The position numbers were made by a program, and so were the translations under genes. Under the pieces are notes generated by a model. It was not told where the DNA came from. It ran no database searches and was given only the letters and a program-made list of their open reading frames with translations. 64,000 nt of DNA. Source: Typha latifolia. Its lineage: Eukaryota > Streptophyta > Magnoliopsida > Poales > Typhaceae. Numbering within the stretch: the first letter of the stretch is position 1; every line of letters starts with the position of its first letter. This document shows positions 11,728 through 25,200 of this stretch, one piece after another. The stretch lies in contig CM034102.1 of assembly GCA_019914945.1 (NCBI GenBank), forward strand, positions 10,343,501 to 10,407,500, written 5' to 3'.

Positions 11728-14700
11728 ATGGAAGACGAGGTCCTGCAGAGGGTTCTGGAAGAGGGAGGCAGAGATTACTACGCTCCTTCTAACTCACCCC
11801 CTCCCTCGACCCCATCCACCTCCTCTTCCTCCATCCTCCAATCCCTTCCTCTCCATGTGGTAAGTCAAAGATCAAAGTTTGACGAATTCGCCGGAATTTT
11901 ACTCGCGTGACGTATCGTGGGCGATCACTGACCTCTTCTTCTACTTTCATCTTGAATTGAACATCAATCGGTAGCCGTTCGATCACGGTTACTACCTGCT
12001 AGTGAAGGCAATTCAGGAGTTGCGCGAGAAGAAGGATGGGCAAATCGTCACCGTCGGGATCGGCGGTCCCAGTGGCTCCGGTAAATCCAGGTAGTGAGTG
12101 GCTAATTGTAATCATTTCTTGATTCTAAAGTAGAAATAGTATATGAGAGACATGTATTCATGCGCAGCTTGGCCGAGAAGGTGGCTTCCGTCCTCGGATG
12201 TGTGGTTATCTCCATGGAGGACTACCGCCTTGGAGCTGATGACGCCAATGATGTAGACTCGATAGACTTTGATGCCCTTGTTCGGAACCTCCAGGTGCTT
12301 GTTAAGATTTGACTAGCTTCCTTGATATCCATTCCATCTCCACTTTTTGCATAAGATTAGTTGAGTGTAGGCAATCTCACACAACACACACACAAACACA
12401 GGTAATGAATTAAAATGATTATATTTTGTATGAGTTATTCCCTAGTGGTTTCTTTTTGTTTCTCAATCATATGTTTGCATTTTCTTTTATTTCATGAATA
12501 GTATGGGGTAACTAATGTTTAGTTTGGTTGTGGACATCTGCATTCATAAACTAAATATCATGATGATTAAAACGATAGTCTAGTCTACTTAAAGCTTTTT
12601 GAAGTTAGAATCAACGGTCTCAAGCTAATAAACTTAACATGATTGGAATTTAGATGATAGATCCATTGATTGTACAGTCATAATTTCATAGACATCTGGA
12701 TTGTTGTATTCCAACTTAATAGTTATTTTGTTGGAATATGTCCAAAGAGGTCTCCATTTGAGTCATATATTATATGACCAATCGTAGACCTAAAGAAGAC
12801 AAAAGAACTCATTTTTTCATCTGTTTTCGTCCCTAGAAGTTGTGGCTTGCTCTAATAGACTTTATGGCTGTCCTACTCCCCAGTAGTATAATCTCTACTT
12901 GAGTTCACTAATTCACAAATTTTTATTTTCAAGATATAGCTAATTATTAGTGCCTGCAAAGCAGGATCTGTTAAAGGGCAAGGATACTATGATGCCATTG
13001 CTTGATTTTCAACAGAAGAAACGGACGGGCTGGAAGCAATTAAAAATCTCGTCATCTGGAGTAGTGAGAATCTCCCTATCAACTTCTGTTTTGAACTTAC
13101 TTTGAATAAGCAATAAGTTCATTTCTGGTGGCTCTGTTGTTACTTGTTACATGTTTGTTCTAAAATTTTTCTTTTGCAGGTGATTGTTGATGGCGCTTAT
13201 GCTCTGCATTCAACCTTACGATCTCTTCTTGATATCAGAGTCGCTGTGGTACTTTGTTAGATTTGCAATTCACTTTGCTAAAGCAAAAGATAATCTTTTT
13301 GAGTAAACTTTTAATATTAACCTCAGGTTGGTGGCGTTCATTTTAGCTTGCTCTCTAAAGTTCGACACGACATTGGAGATTCTTGTTCATTGGATTTCCT
13401 CATTGATAGCATATTTCCTTTATTCAGGAAGCACATTGAGCCAGATCTCCATCATGCCCAAGTAAACACTTCATTTAACTTGAGAGTTGAATGATATTTT
13501 TGTGATTTTTTTCTTTAACTTTTCTTCCGTGAATGTCTCATAGATTCGAATCAACAACAGCTTTGTTTCATCATTTAGAGAGCCTTACTACAAATTGAAA
13601 TGCAAAAGTGAGGTTCGTATTTCTTCTTGTTCTCACTTTGTTCAATCTTATTTATATGTTTTAGTATCTATTCTGAATGATCAGCCATTAGTTTCCCTAC
13701 ATGTATATAAAAAGCTTGATATTTGGTGTCTAGAAAAGTTTTTGAGGACTTTTAAGGATAACATGTCACGACCCAAAATAAGAATCATGATCGGCCATGT
13801 ATCCTAATAGGCTTGAGATACACAAAGTTTTAATTAATTATCTATAATATAATGAAACTCAAAATTTATTTAGTAACTCCAGCTCAAAAACCTTCAAAGA
13901 CATAAAATATCCAAATTACACAATCATGTTTTCCAAATATCACTAAATCTATTTAGCTCTTTAATTCGAAACTAAAAACCACTACAATAAGTGAAGATGT
14001 AAAGGCTCAAAATCCTAAGTGGATGTAAAGTTCTGGTGCCCACGTCATGCTGACTAGCATCTAAAATATTAAAAGAGTTTAATTAGCTAAGAATTTTAGC
14101 TCAGCGAGTGAAGGCACTCAAAAGATAGAGAAATTATACTTTATCCAATATGAAATTTTAACTAAAGCTCAATAATTAATAACAATAGCCAGCATGCTCA
14201 TAATATGAATAATGATACGATTCGGACTTCATCGACGTCGTCTCGAGCATGGATTCACTTTAGGAGTGTTTTTGTTTCATGTTTTAGTATTTAATTTCCA
14301 TTAAAATAAGTTTTCTGTAAGTCGCGTTCGAACGCGGGTGGAGTGAGTTCGAACGTGGTTTGTGAACAGGGTTGTGAACGTGGGTGAAGATAGTGTTCGA
14401 ACGCCTGTATCGCGTTCGCAAATACCGACAAGCGCGTTCGCTCCCGCGTTCGAACGCCTGCATCGTATTCGCAAATCCAGAAGAGCTAATTCGGTGCGTT
14501 CGAACGCGGTCGGGCGAGTTCGAACGTGGTCGACGAAAATTATGTTTTAGGGTTAATTTGAGTTGTTGGTTAGCCTATAAAAGGGTGTGTATGGCAACCA
14601 AAATTATTATTGATTATTGAGATTGAGTTTTGCCTTGCCTCTTTCGTCTTCTTCGCTCCCGTTCTCTCAATCCCCGGCGACGCCGCTTCTAACCTCCCTC

Positions 14701-17700
14701 TTCCGGCTAATCACCCTAGTCCCTTAGGGGTGGCTCTCTTCTCCCCCTTCGTCCAATCTATCCAACACTTGCCCTAATCCTTCCATCAACCACAATCCTT
14801 CCACCATCACTTTTCACTGGTGCCACCACATTAACGCCGGTCCACCTTCAACTACCATTACCTAGGATCACGTGCCTCCATCCACGGATCCAAAACAGAC
14901 CATCTGACCTTTGTCCACAAATTGGACGATATCTCGAGATCCCCACAACCGATTCGCCTGCAACTAGATTTGTTGGAAAGCTCTTTTCTGGGGCTACAAC
15001 ATATCGGAGTTTCACGTTGATCCGACGGTGGCATATTTCGGGATCTTATTTCAAAGTTCCGTGCCAGATCTAGTCCAGATCAAGAATTGGAAGAGATCGA
15101 CCCTTCACCAAAAAGGCGAGATCGTATCAAGCTGGTATCAGAGCTCCATAGCCAGAGGCGTGATCGTATCAAATAATAAGCATAAGTGATGATAGTATGA
15201 TTAATAAGCTAATAATATGCTCAATTTTATTCTACAAGTTTTCTTAATATCATTATTGCCAACTCAGTCTAGGACTGTGCCTGTAGATTCACACCAACTA
15301 GAATTCATTTTGAGATGGCTCTCAAGTCTTTCTTCATAACTGATCAGGTTAGAGTCATTAGGTGTCACTATGCAATAAATGCAACCTATCTTTTCTACTA
15401 ACCTTAGAGAGAGATTAGAGTCACCTCAGGGAGATTTTTGTTCTAGCTTGAGACGGTTTTTAAACTACGATAGAGTCACCTAAATAGATCATATATTGAT
15501 CAGGAATAGGTATATCCCTTGGATTGTTCTCTAACAACGCTAGAGTCAGTTAAGTAGATTATATACTGATCAAATATAGGTCTGTCCCCTGGACTGTTTT
15601 CTAATTACATTAGAGTCACCTAAACGGATCTTGTATTAAGTAGAAATAGGTCTTTCCCCTAGATTGTTTTCTAATCGTACCAGAGTCACCATAAATAGAT
15701 CATATACCGATGAGGAATAGGTCTGTCCCTTAGACTTCAAAATAGATTTGAGTTACCACAGAAAGATAAACGAAGAATATCTAGCTTTTGTCTGTTCTTA
15801 AAATCTTACCAACTCGTAGCCAATATTTTACTATTTGCACGAAGAATATGTCATCTATGAAGATTAACATTTGATGTACTAAAGTATTGCACGAAATAGA
15901 GTATGACAGGAAATACAAGATAGCACAAAAAAATGATAATTCACGAAGTATATTACTACATGAATAATAATACAAAAGAATCATAGTATGACATACTAGA
16001 TGATAATTATGTGAGTAAGTGGAATAGCTTGACTTAACAACCAAGTAAAAATTCTTCACATACAATTTGTTTGATGTTATTCAGTTACTCCAATGACTCT
16101 CTAATGACCGACTTCGATAATGTAGATCCGACGAGGTAAGGATATAACAAAAATAATTTAGATGAGGAAGTAGGAGATGACAACGTTCTCATCTCTACAG
16201 TGCCGCTCATAAAACCTATTCTTTTTTTGTCGGTATTGTAGCATTGCCCAAAAACTTTCTTTTAGTTTTTTTTTTCTTTTTCTTTTTCTTTCTCCCTTTT
16301 TATAGATCAAAGATATAAGAGGCCTCCTAGGATAATTATTTCAATCTATTCTTACTTAAAGATATACCTAATAAAAAAATATTAATTTGTTTAATCTGAA
16401 TCCTAAAATATAAAGGATAAAACTAAATCTGTCATTATCTAAATGATTATCTCTAATTTCTTATTTATTTATTTATTTAATTTCGAAATTCTGGGTTGTT
16501 ACATAATAGGTCATTGGCATGCATCAAGAAGCTTCTATCACATAGTGATTGGTTAGTTCAAATTAACTTCGATATAAATGAAATAATAGACTCCTTCATT
16601 TTCCTAAAGGATATCAGGATTACATTTTGATCTTTGATTTTGCTCATGCACTTAATTCAGGTTTAGTCACACATTTTGTAGTAACAACATACATTATTTG
16701 ATTCTTGTTTTACAGGCTCTATATATTTAGCAATATCAGTTTGTTGAGTTAACTTCATAAAGTTCATCTAAAATGAGTTGTCATAGTCAAATCAAAATTA
16801 ATGTATAGTATCTTTGCTCCAGCTAGATTATTTTGTGTGTGTTCTTTTTAGACTTTGCTGAATTCTTATGCTGTACAGCCTTCTAATTTTGAGGGCTTTG
16901 CGCCTTTTCTAAGAAGTGATCTATTACTGACTTCTGTTTCATATTGCCATCCATTTGTCAAACAGTGATGCATGTCTCAGCAAGTTTTGCTGATTTGCTT
17001 CCGTTATTTTATTGGAGCATCTTATGCTTATATCTATGCATACTCTCAGTTACATATGTGGATTTTTATTTTACTATCTTCTCATTCTTTAACTACAGTT
17101 TTATATCTGTACAGTCACCAGACGGACAGAAACTATACGCTTTTGATGGGAGTGAAGCAGAAACTGAGAAGTAAGTGCGCCATTAGAATGCTATACTTTA
17201 TTTCTTTTGAACACTACATGTTACTATAAATGATTAGCAGTACTTTCGAGTTCTCTGCCAATTTCTGGCAGTACCTTGGGTGGTTTTGCATTATTGACAT
17301 GTTTGCTAGCTTTGTGAACCTTTGAGCTACCATATCTGGTGATGTATTATAAACTTATCATTTCCTTTGCAAACTTTTCAGATTTATTGAGATGTACCTT
17401 AGGTCACCATTTGCTTCTGAAGAAGCACAAATAAATGACTGGATTAAAGTTCGACAAAGTGGAATAAGATACTATTTATCACTTGGAGATCAGAGGATTG
17501 TTGACAAGAACTTTATAATACGACCGAAAGCTGAGTTTGAGGTAGATCACATCACTTTTAGTGAGTGTTTCTTCTTGTATAGTCTTGTTGCTTTGTCTTC
17601 TAGACTTTTGCTTTAAAGCTAATTTAATTGTTTTGTTTATTTACATTTTATTGAGAAGTTTGAAATTGCAATATGTAACAACTCGATGTGAAAGGTTCTA

Positions 17701-19189
17701 CACTTCTATGGTAAAATAGATACTACTTTCTATCTACCTATCATACTTTTGATATTCAAATTCATCCTCATATGACAGCTATGTTTAAATCCCCAGAAAG
17801 TAGTGCTCTAGTGCTAGAAAGATCTCTTTACTACTGCTTGAATACAGATGTAAAAGAATAACTCTTGTTCTTTTCTTTGTATTTTCATCTATATAAAATT
17901 AACAGAGTAATTTTAGTCAAGGATTCCCATTCTAGTTGCACCGGGTATGCCAATACTGCCTCAGCATGGCATGTGCCTCAACACATGCTGGGTTAACTGT
18001 AGGCACGACCTAATGTGCCAGTTCGGGCCATGGTCTCAAGATGCTCTTAATTAGATGTTTATGGTTTTATATAGCTAAAAGTAACTTTTAGTGGATAAAT
18101 GAAAGTCTTTTAGCTTTAGATTTTGGTGTAATTCATTTAATTTTGTGTAGAAATAGGAACACGAGTAATCATTAAGGCGTAAAAGTGTCATGAAGCAAAA
18201 TGTTACATTTTTTAAAAGGTGGATTTACTTCATTATAAAAGAAAAAAAGAAGATAGATATACTTAAACTAGGGGTGTAAACAAGTCGAGCCTAAGCGAGC
18301 CGGCTCCAGCTCAGGCTCGGCTCGAAATTAATTTCGAGCCTCAATTGTAGCCTTAGGCTCAGCTCAGCTCAATTCAAACTGAGCTTGAGCTTGAATTGAG
18401 CCTATTATCAAGCCGAGCCAAGCCAAGCCTATCGAGCCGAGGCGGTGCGCCGAAGGGCAACATTGGGAATGAGGCTAAGATTGTCGGATCTAGGCTAGAT
18501 TTCTCGACGGTGAAGAAGGACAAAATGGTGTTGGAGTAGAGGCGGCGGCGGTGGAGCCAGAGATAGACAAAATGGAGGAGATCGTGGAGGAGGAATATGG
18601 AGAGGAAGCAAAGGAGGATGAAGAAGAGGAAGACATGGATGAGCATCAGGAGAGATCGGAACGAGAAGGAGGAGGTTGAGGACGGCTTCGAAGGGATGGC
18701 GGTGGACCAGGCGGAGGTGGCGTAGCCAGAGAAGAGATCGAGTAAGGGAAAAGTCGCCATTGCCGGATGAGTAGGGTTTCGGCCGGCGAGCGGCCATAGA
18801 TTTGTGGCCGGGAGAGAGAGGGTTATGCGCGAGGGAGGGCTGGAGGAGGACTCGGAGCCTCGGAGGAGAAGGATGCTTGCCGACGGTGGAGGACTGGAGG
18901 AGGAGGACGAGACAGCACCCCGAAGGAGGAGGAGGTGGTAGACCGACGGCTTGATGAGGAGGAGGTAGAGAAAAACTAATAATACTCACTAAGAGTCTAA
19001 GAGGAAGAAGAAGAAGCATTTTTTATTTATTTTTGAACAGTTGGTTATTTGAGGAGTTAAGTGGTGTTTGGGAAATGGGATTGGTGATTGATAGGAAAGA
19101 GGAGTAATGGAGTAATGAATTGTAATTATGAGGCTAGGCAAGTAGGTAGGATGTATGAAGGTTTTTCTTTTAGCCATGTGTCAAATGGT

Positions 19190-19221
<32 letters not shown>

Positions 19222-22200
19222 CGAGCTTTTCGAGCCGAGCTTGAGCGAGTCGGCTCTAGTTCAAGGCTCGACTCGATATTATTTTCGAGCCAGATTCGAC
19301 GGCGCGGGTTCGGCTCAGCTCAAACCGAGCTGAGCTAAACTTGAGCTTCAGTCGAGCCGAGCCCGAGCCGCTCGTTTATTTTGATAGCCTTAACTTAAAC
19401 CATATAACCATTAAAATACAATTTGATGTTTTCCCTAATTTCTTTTCAACATATATTTTAACCAGAATCAAAAGTTTGGGAAAACCATAATTTTCTATTT
19501 ATGATTTCATTTTTAACTAATAAATTACAATTTATGTTGGAAATGATCCATATAGAATAGATACATGTGCTTTACCCCAATGGCAATGAGATTCCAATTT
19601 GATGATTTTCTTACTTTCCACACTTCTGATAGTAGGGTAGAAAAATTGGGCAAAATATGTTTATCAGTGAAATTTGAATCTATTAATGCAATTGAGTTAT
19701 GATTAATCAAATCTATTTAATATCACGGCAATAAAGCTCCAATAATTTGTTTTTTCTTAATTTTTTTTAACTTTTCTTAATTATGCTTGATGCATAGTGG
19801 CACAAGGAACTAAGGAAGTATCTTTGGCATGCCCCATGCCACGTTCATGTAATCCTTGACTCTAGTTCATATTATGCCTCCTCCTTTCATTTTCTTCCAT
19901 ATATAACCACATAATTTTGTTAATTAAGGTGTTATAATTATATTAATGATAATTTGTTTTAGTAATTTCGTACAGCAACAATAACCGAGCCTTTGGATAA
20001 AATTATTTGGAGTTGGCTACATGCACAGTTTTTTCTCTACTAATCTCTATTAGTCCAACAGTATTCGTCAAGCCAAGAGCTATCATGTATTTTCTTATTT
20101 TGACACTTTCCACATAATTTTCCCTCCCTTCCAAGGTGGTGGTGCCAACATCCACTTGATTAGCCTATTCTGTAGCTGCTGGTCTCTTGTTAGTGAAGAT
20201 GACTGTCAATCTGTTTTGAAGCGGATCATTCAAATAGTTTAATGATCAATTATTTGTTTTATATAGGATCTGCTTGGCAGATTGCATCAACAAGACAATC
20301 CAGTGGCAATGGAGGAGGTAGGATAGGTTCTCATCATACCCTTATGCCATGTCGAGGCACTAACCTGACACAGTATGTGCTGGTGAACTCTCCCCTATCC
20401 GGCCAGTGCAGTAATCCTTGGTTTTATGAACATATATTATATTATTATTTGGTTGGCAAGTCTTGTTGGCAAAAAAGCAAACAAGCACGTTATAGCACAA
20501 TTGAGAAGATGGATATGGATGATCTTATTGGATAGAAAAGATTGGAGAATTCTACTAGGCTTTGATAAGAAAGGAGAAAAAGAAAGCCCACCAAGCTTTT
20601 GGGAGGCTAATTGGAAGAAGAGAAAACAAGAAAAAAATCTTCTTGACTTAGGAGAGAGAAAAATTACATCAGTCATCACAGACACAGATATTACTGCTAA
20701 GGATCTTGAGATGATCTCAATTACTAGGAGACTTGACTGTGTAGAGTTACAAAATTACCAAGAAACCAAAAGCAATGGATACATGCAGGCTTATTGACAA
20801 TCCACCAAAACAAGTCAATTAATGAAAATATATAAGGTAAATCAACGTCCTAGTGAAAACTTTATTTTTTGATCTGCATAATAATTGGCTTGTGACTGAT
20901 TTTCTCACGATCAACAGGGAAGAGACAACAGCTCATAGTAACATGGTGGGATTAATCGACCCCAATGCTTACTTTTAGCAGTGCTATTTTAATGCTTATC
21001 TTTCAATTGAAACATACACAGTTCAGTGCTCACATATAGTTCCTTCTTCAGGTTGGTCGAACAACTCTAGGTGGATTGCTTGCTTTAGGCTACAACGTTG
21101 TTGTTAGCTACAAGCGCGCATGTACAGCAGTCAATAAAAATCAACTATTGATAGCACTAGAGAGCATTGAGACTCTTAACGAGACATTTCTCGTGTTGAA
21201 GGGTACAAGCAGGAAAGTATGGAATTGTATTTGGCTTGCTGTTTTGTATTTCCTATATTTGTCATTTTATGAATTTTCCATTTTGCTTCAAGTTGTTGTT
21301 ATAATTGTTGATTCATAGCTTCCTTCACTAGATATATACTTATATTTTAAATCCTAGAGATCTTTTGCAATATTGATGACTCTATTTATATTCTGCTTTC
21401 ATCAAAATTAATTTTCTCACTCAGCATCTATTAGAACTTTTTAAGCATTTATAGACTAAACAATGTCCAATTATGACATACAAAACCATTATCATTTGTT
21501 GTCAGCCTTTCTAAAATGACTAGGTTACTAGAGACATAATTTTTTCTAAATACTTGTTGAGGAAGCATTGCAGTTAATATATGTATGTGCATTGAAGTTG
21601 TAAACCACTGCCAGTAGAAAAAGGGAGAACTGTCTTTGGGCATGAAGATACCTTGAGGGCCTGAAAATATGTTTTAATGGCTAAATTCATGTATTTTAGC
21701 TTTAGATATCTGTGTAACACATGCAAGTTCTAAAAGAAATTAGTAGCTCTATTGAAAACATACACTAATTATATTTTAATTTGATTACTTCCGCAATTGT
21801 CTTTTTGAATTTTTTTTTTAAATTGAGGCAAATAATTTGGGGAAAACCAATTTCCCTTTGATTTATGAAATTGAAAATATCATTGTCACAACCTGGAGTT
21901 GGAGAGGGAATCCATATCTTCTACTCGTGATCCAAGACATGAGATAACCTCTTTCTAAATATATTGTATATAGCATCATAGATCAATTATTTCTCCACCA
22001 TAGCTCCACAAATAAATAAAAATTTTCAATGAATAATACTTTTTGCTTAAAAATAAAGTCACCAACACTTAACTCTGCAATGGGAAAATCCAAGAAGAAA
22101 CTCTGATATGATTGTCTTTTTGATATTACTCCACGCATGTGCAAATCTTTTGATATTTGAAAATGTTGACACAAAAGTGTTGAATGAGTGGACAACTCAA

Positions 22201-25200
22201 TAGGAAAATTACATTTGTAGTAAAGTGTTAAGTGCATGACAACTTGCATCGGTTAGCATATAACTTTAACTAAGTGACATCTTCCATAGGGAAAATTTCA
22301 TGCAAATTACATTTTCATAAGTGCAATGAGCACTTACATTGGTTAGTATAGACTTTTAACTAAGCAACATCTTCTATTGGGACACATTTCATATTAGTAT
22401 GTAAGACATTATCATAGTAAAATAAACTCTTTGTTAAATGCCTAAGGAATGTATATAAGCTTAATATATTACACTAACAGTTCCTTAAGGATAACCACAA
22501 ATAAACAATGAGGGAGAACTTAATCTTACTACATGGATTTTTCTTCTGTCTTAAATAAAGTTTTGAACTTTACTGTTCTCTTAAACTTATTATTAAGAGA
22601 TAATGTTGAAACACGTCGCTGCTCATACATGTGTTTACCGTTTAGAGTTGGTAAAATAATTGCTTGTAGCTTTGTCTCTATCACTGAGTACCTTATTGAT
22701 ATATATTTTCTAGTACCTCATGTGCACCCCTTACTCATGCTAACATAAGGTTAAGCATCGACTCTTTTGGACTACAGCACCTAGGAAAGGTACTTATAGA
22801 GAGGTACTCAACCCCAATAGCCCAGTCATCGACCACTAAATACAAACATGTATCTTTGACCATTTTATTGGTGAATTTGAGTAAATAACTTAAAAATATT
22901 AGAACATGTAACATCTTACTACAAATAACTATTTCTATACACTTTTTTTAGATTCTTCTATCAAAGAGATAACAGTTTTGACTATATTCTGATAAACCTT
23001 CAATGTTTGCATGAATCCTTTCGTTCCATGAATTTCTTCTGCATGACAATCCTTGCATACCTATAGTGTTGTTTTTGAAAGTTAGTAACAGTATAACTAT
23101 GCAGAAATTTAATCTTATTTATGATCAAGCACAAGAGAGTAAAAGTAGTCATCTAAGTTACATTAGAAACTCCTTTGTGGTTAGAAATTTTGGAAGTGAT
23201 AAATAGTTACATTACAAGTGTATATGCTTGTGTTTGTAATTATAACTTGTAGATGCTGTTAGTTGTTGGTCTGTGTGCCACTAATACGCATTAGCATGCT
23301 TTTAAAACACTTATAATATATATTTTTTAGGATAATTAACAATATTTTGGATTTAATTATATATATTAAAATTACATTAAAGTCTTTTATCCTTATTGTA
23401 AATGACCTATGTTATTAAAGATATAGCAATAATCAAGTAGAAATATTATTCAACACATAATAAGATTGAGGACATTTATTATTGACAATAATTCCATAAT
23501 TAAACTAAACCTAATTATACGTAGAGTGATAGGGAGGATATAAGACTTTATTTTTCGGCACAAAAGTAACAAGAGCATGTTGCATCAAATGCTATCGATA
23601 ATTTTAAAATCTCACTTATTGATAGTATTATAATATCCCACATAATTTTTATACCAATATTAATTTTGTAATTTTGGTATGATGTGATATGGACAATGAA
23701 CATGCACGAGAACTATTGACACATGCATACCATAAGCATATGCAGGTTATGGATATATAACATTATAAGGGTGTTGTGGATTTGGTGGGTGTGATTGATA
23801 TGATGACAATGATGATGAATTTATATTATCTTGTGAGCGCATATCCCTTGATGTCCTGCTACTATAGACTTGAGCTCTTCCCTCATTTGACTATAATCAT
23901 GTAGAGCTTGAAATGATTCATTTCCTTTCCTCTATCTTTGATAAATTTTGCTTCATGTTTATCTAGGACTTCTAGGTCTCATCCCATGGTCTTGATTTTG
24001 GGTGGCATGTATAAAGTTTTTTTCCTCTGTAAAAACAATCTCTCTAATAAAACTGTGTAACAAGACGCATGTCTCATCCCTATTATCCCTATCATCACCG
24101 CCACTGGTTCCAGACTGAGTATCATCATCATCAATTATATTTAACCTTTTTAAGGGATCAATTGGTCGTGAAGATGATCTAGCTAGGCTAGTAACCGGTC
24201 ATGAAGATGACCTATATCAACTAGTAAAAAATCGGCATGATCTAGCTCGAGTAATAAACAGTCGAGAAGATGATCCGACTTGATAGTAGCTTGTCGGCCT
24301 CATTTAATATCTAAATGACCACCACTAGCTTGGTCTCTAGAGATTTGAATCCATGTCTGGCTTTGACAAGCTTGAACTAACATGTTATAGTCAAATTTTT
24401 GATTTGAGTTCTCTTGGTATTCCATCCGAATGTCCCTATGTCCATGCTGTACTTCCCCAGCAGTTGAGTCATTCCTACATACTTTGCAGCCCATCCTTCT
24501 ACATTTATCACTCTAGCCTCTTCAACAATAAATTTATAAGGTCGAGGAGGATCTCCTTTATCATCAAGCAATGGGTCCTCTTGATGGAACTGAATTTGTA
24601 ACTTTCATGTGTTGTTCTACCCTCTCAGTGATCCAAAAACGATAATAGATAGTAACTTATAATAATGGATTGCATCCACTCTCCACCGTCCTTTAAACTC
24701 CCCTATCTTCTTTTCCACATGACGTTGAGGAAAAAAAAAGTCCTAGTTGCCATGGCTGAGAGCTTTATTTCTTCTTCACACAGTGACGAATTCCTCCGGC
24801 TCCTCTATAAGACCGCGAAGAAGCTTCTACAAAGTATTTTACTTGTAAAATAGATTTTTAGCCCTTTGGGTAGGTTGGGGGGGGTCGTGTCGTCGGCATG
24901 ACAATCCTTGTCCTTGATGTTAGTCGGTATGATTCAGCATGGGGCCATGTTAGTCGGCATGCTTCACCACAACTTAGCATGAGGCTTTGCCACTAGCACA
25001 ACTGTCATGCCCCTATCGGTAGGATCGGATCAAACTTTTTAATTATGTAAAATTTTAAATATTATTTAAAAATATAGGAAAGCTTCTAAAAATTTAGAAA
25101 AAAATTATAAAAAATAAGAAAATAAAGAAAGAAAAACTATGGTGCAATAAAAATAAAAAAGAAAAAGAGATTAGAAAGAGAGTGAGTGGAAGAAAACTAA

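Larger units (their letters stand above)
13764..16503. mobile_element. Family B LTR, copy B1, in intron 7
   Basis: Starts TGTCACGACCC and ends GGGTTGTTACA, flanked by TAACA (13759-13763) and TAATA (16504-16508), a 5-bp target duplication with one change. It matches B2 (27962-30068) in the start (GATCGGC, CTTGAGATACAC) and in the GATTCACA, CAACTAGAA, CTCAAG and AGAGTCACCT series. It contains the nested element at 14213-15171. No coding frame is present, so it is probably a solo LTR. It sits between exons 7 and 8 without breaking either. Confidence 0.75.
18269..19392. mobile_element. hAT-type non-autonomous DNA transposon in intron 9
   Basis: An exact 8-bp direct repeat ACTTAAAC flanks the element (18261-18268 and 19393-19400); 8 bp is the hAT signature. 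The left end is TAGGGGTGTAAACAAG. The right end read in reverse is TAAGGCTATCAAAATAAACG, a short imperfect inverted repeat. Both ends carry many copies of CTCGAGCC/GGCTCGGCTCG sub-terminal repeats in opposite orientation. No transposase is encoded. Confidence 0.78.

Noticed and set aside
20426..20797. 123-codon frame in intron 9, considered as an extra exon of the kinase-CYTH gene
   Set aside because: The exon 9/exon 10 junction is already in phase and matches the expected CYTH continuation (KAEFE then VGRTTLGG); no place is left for more protein.
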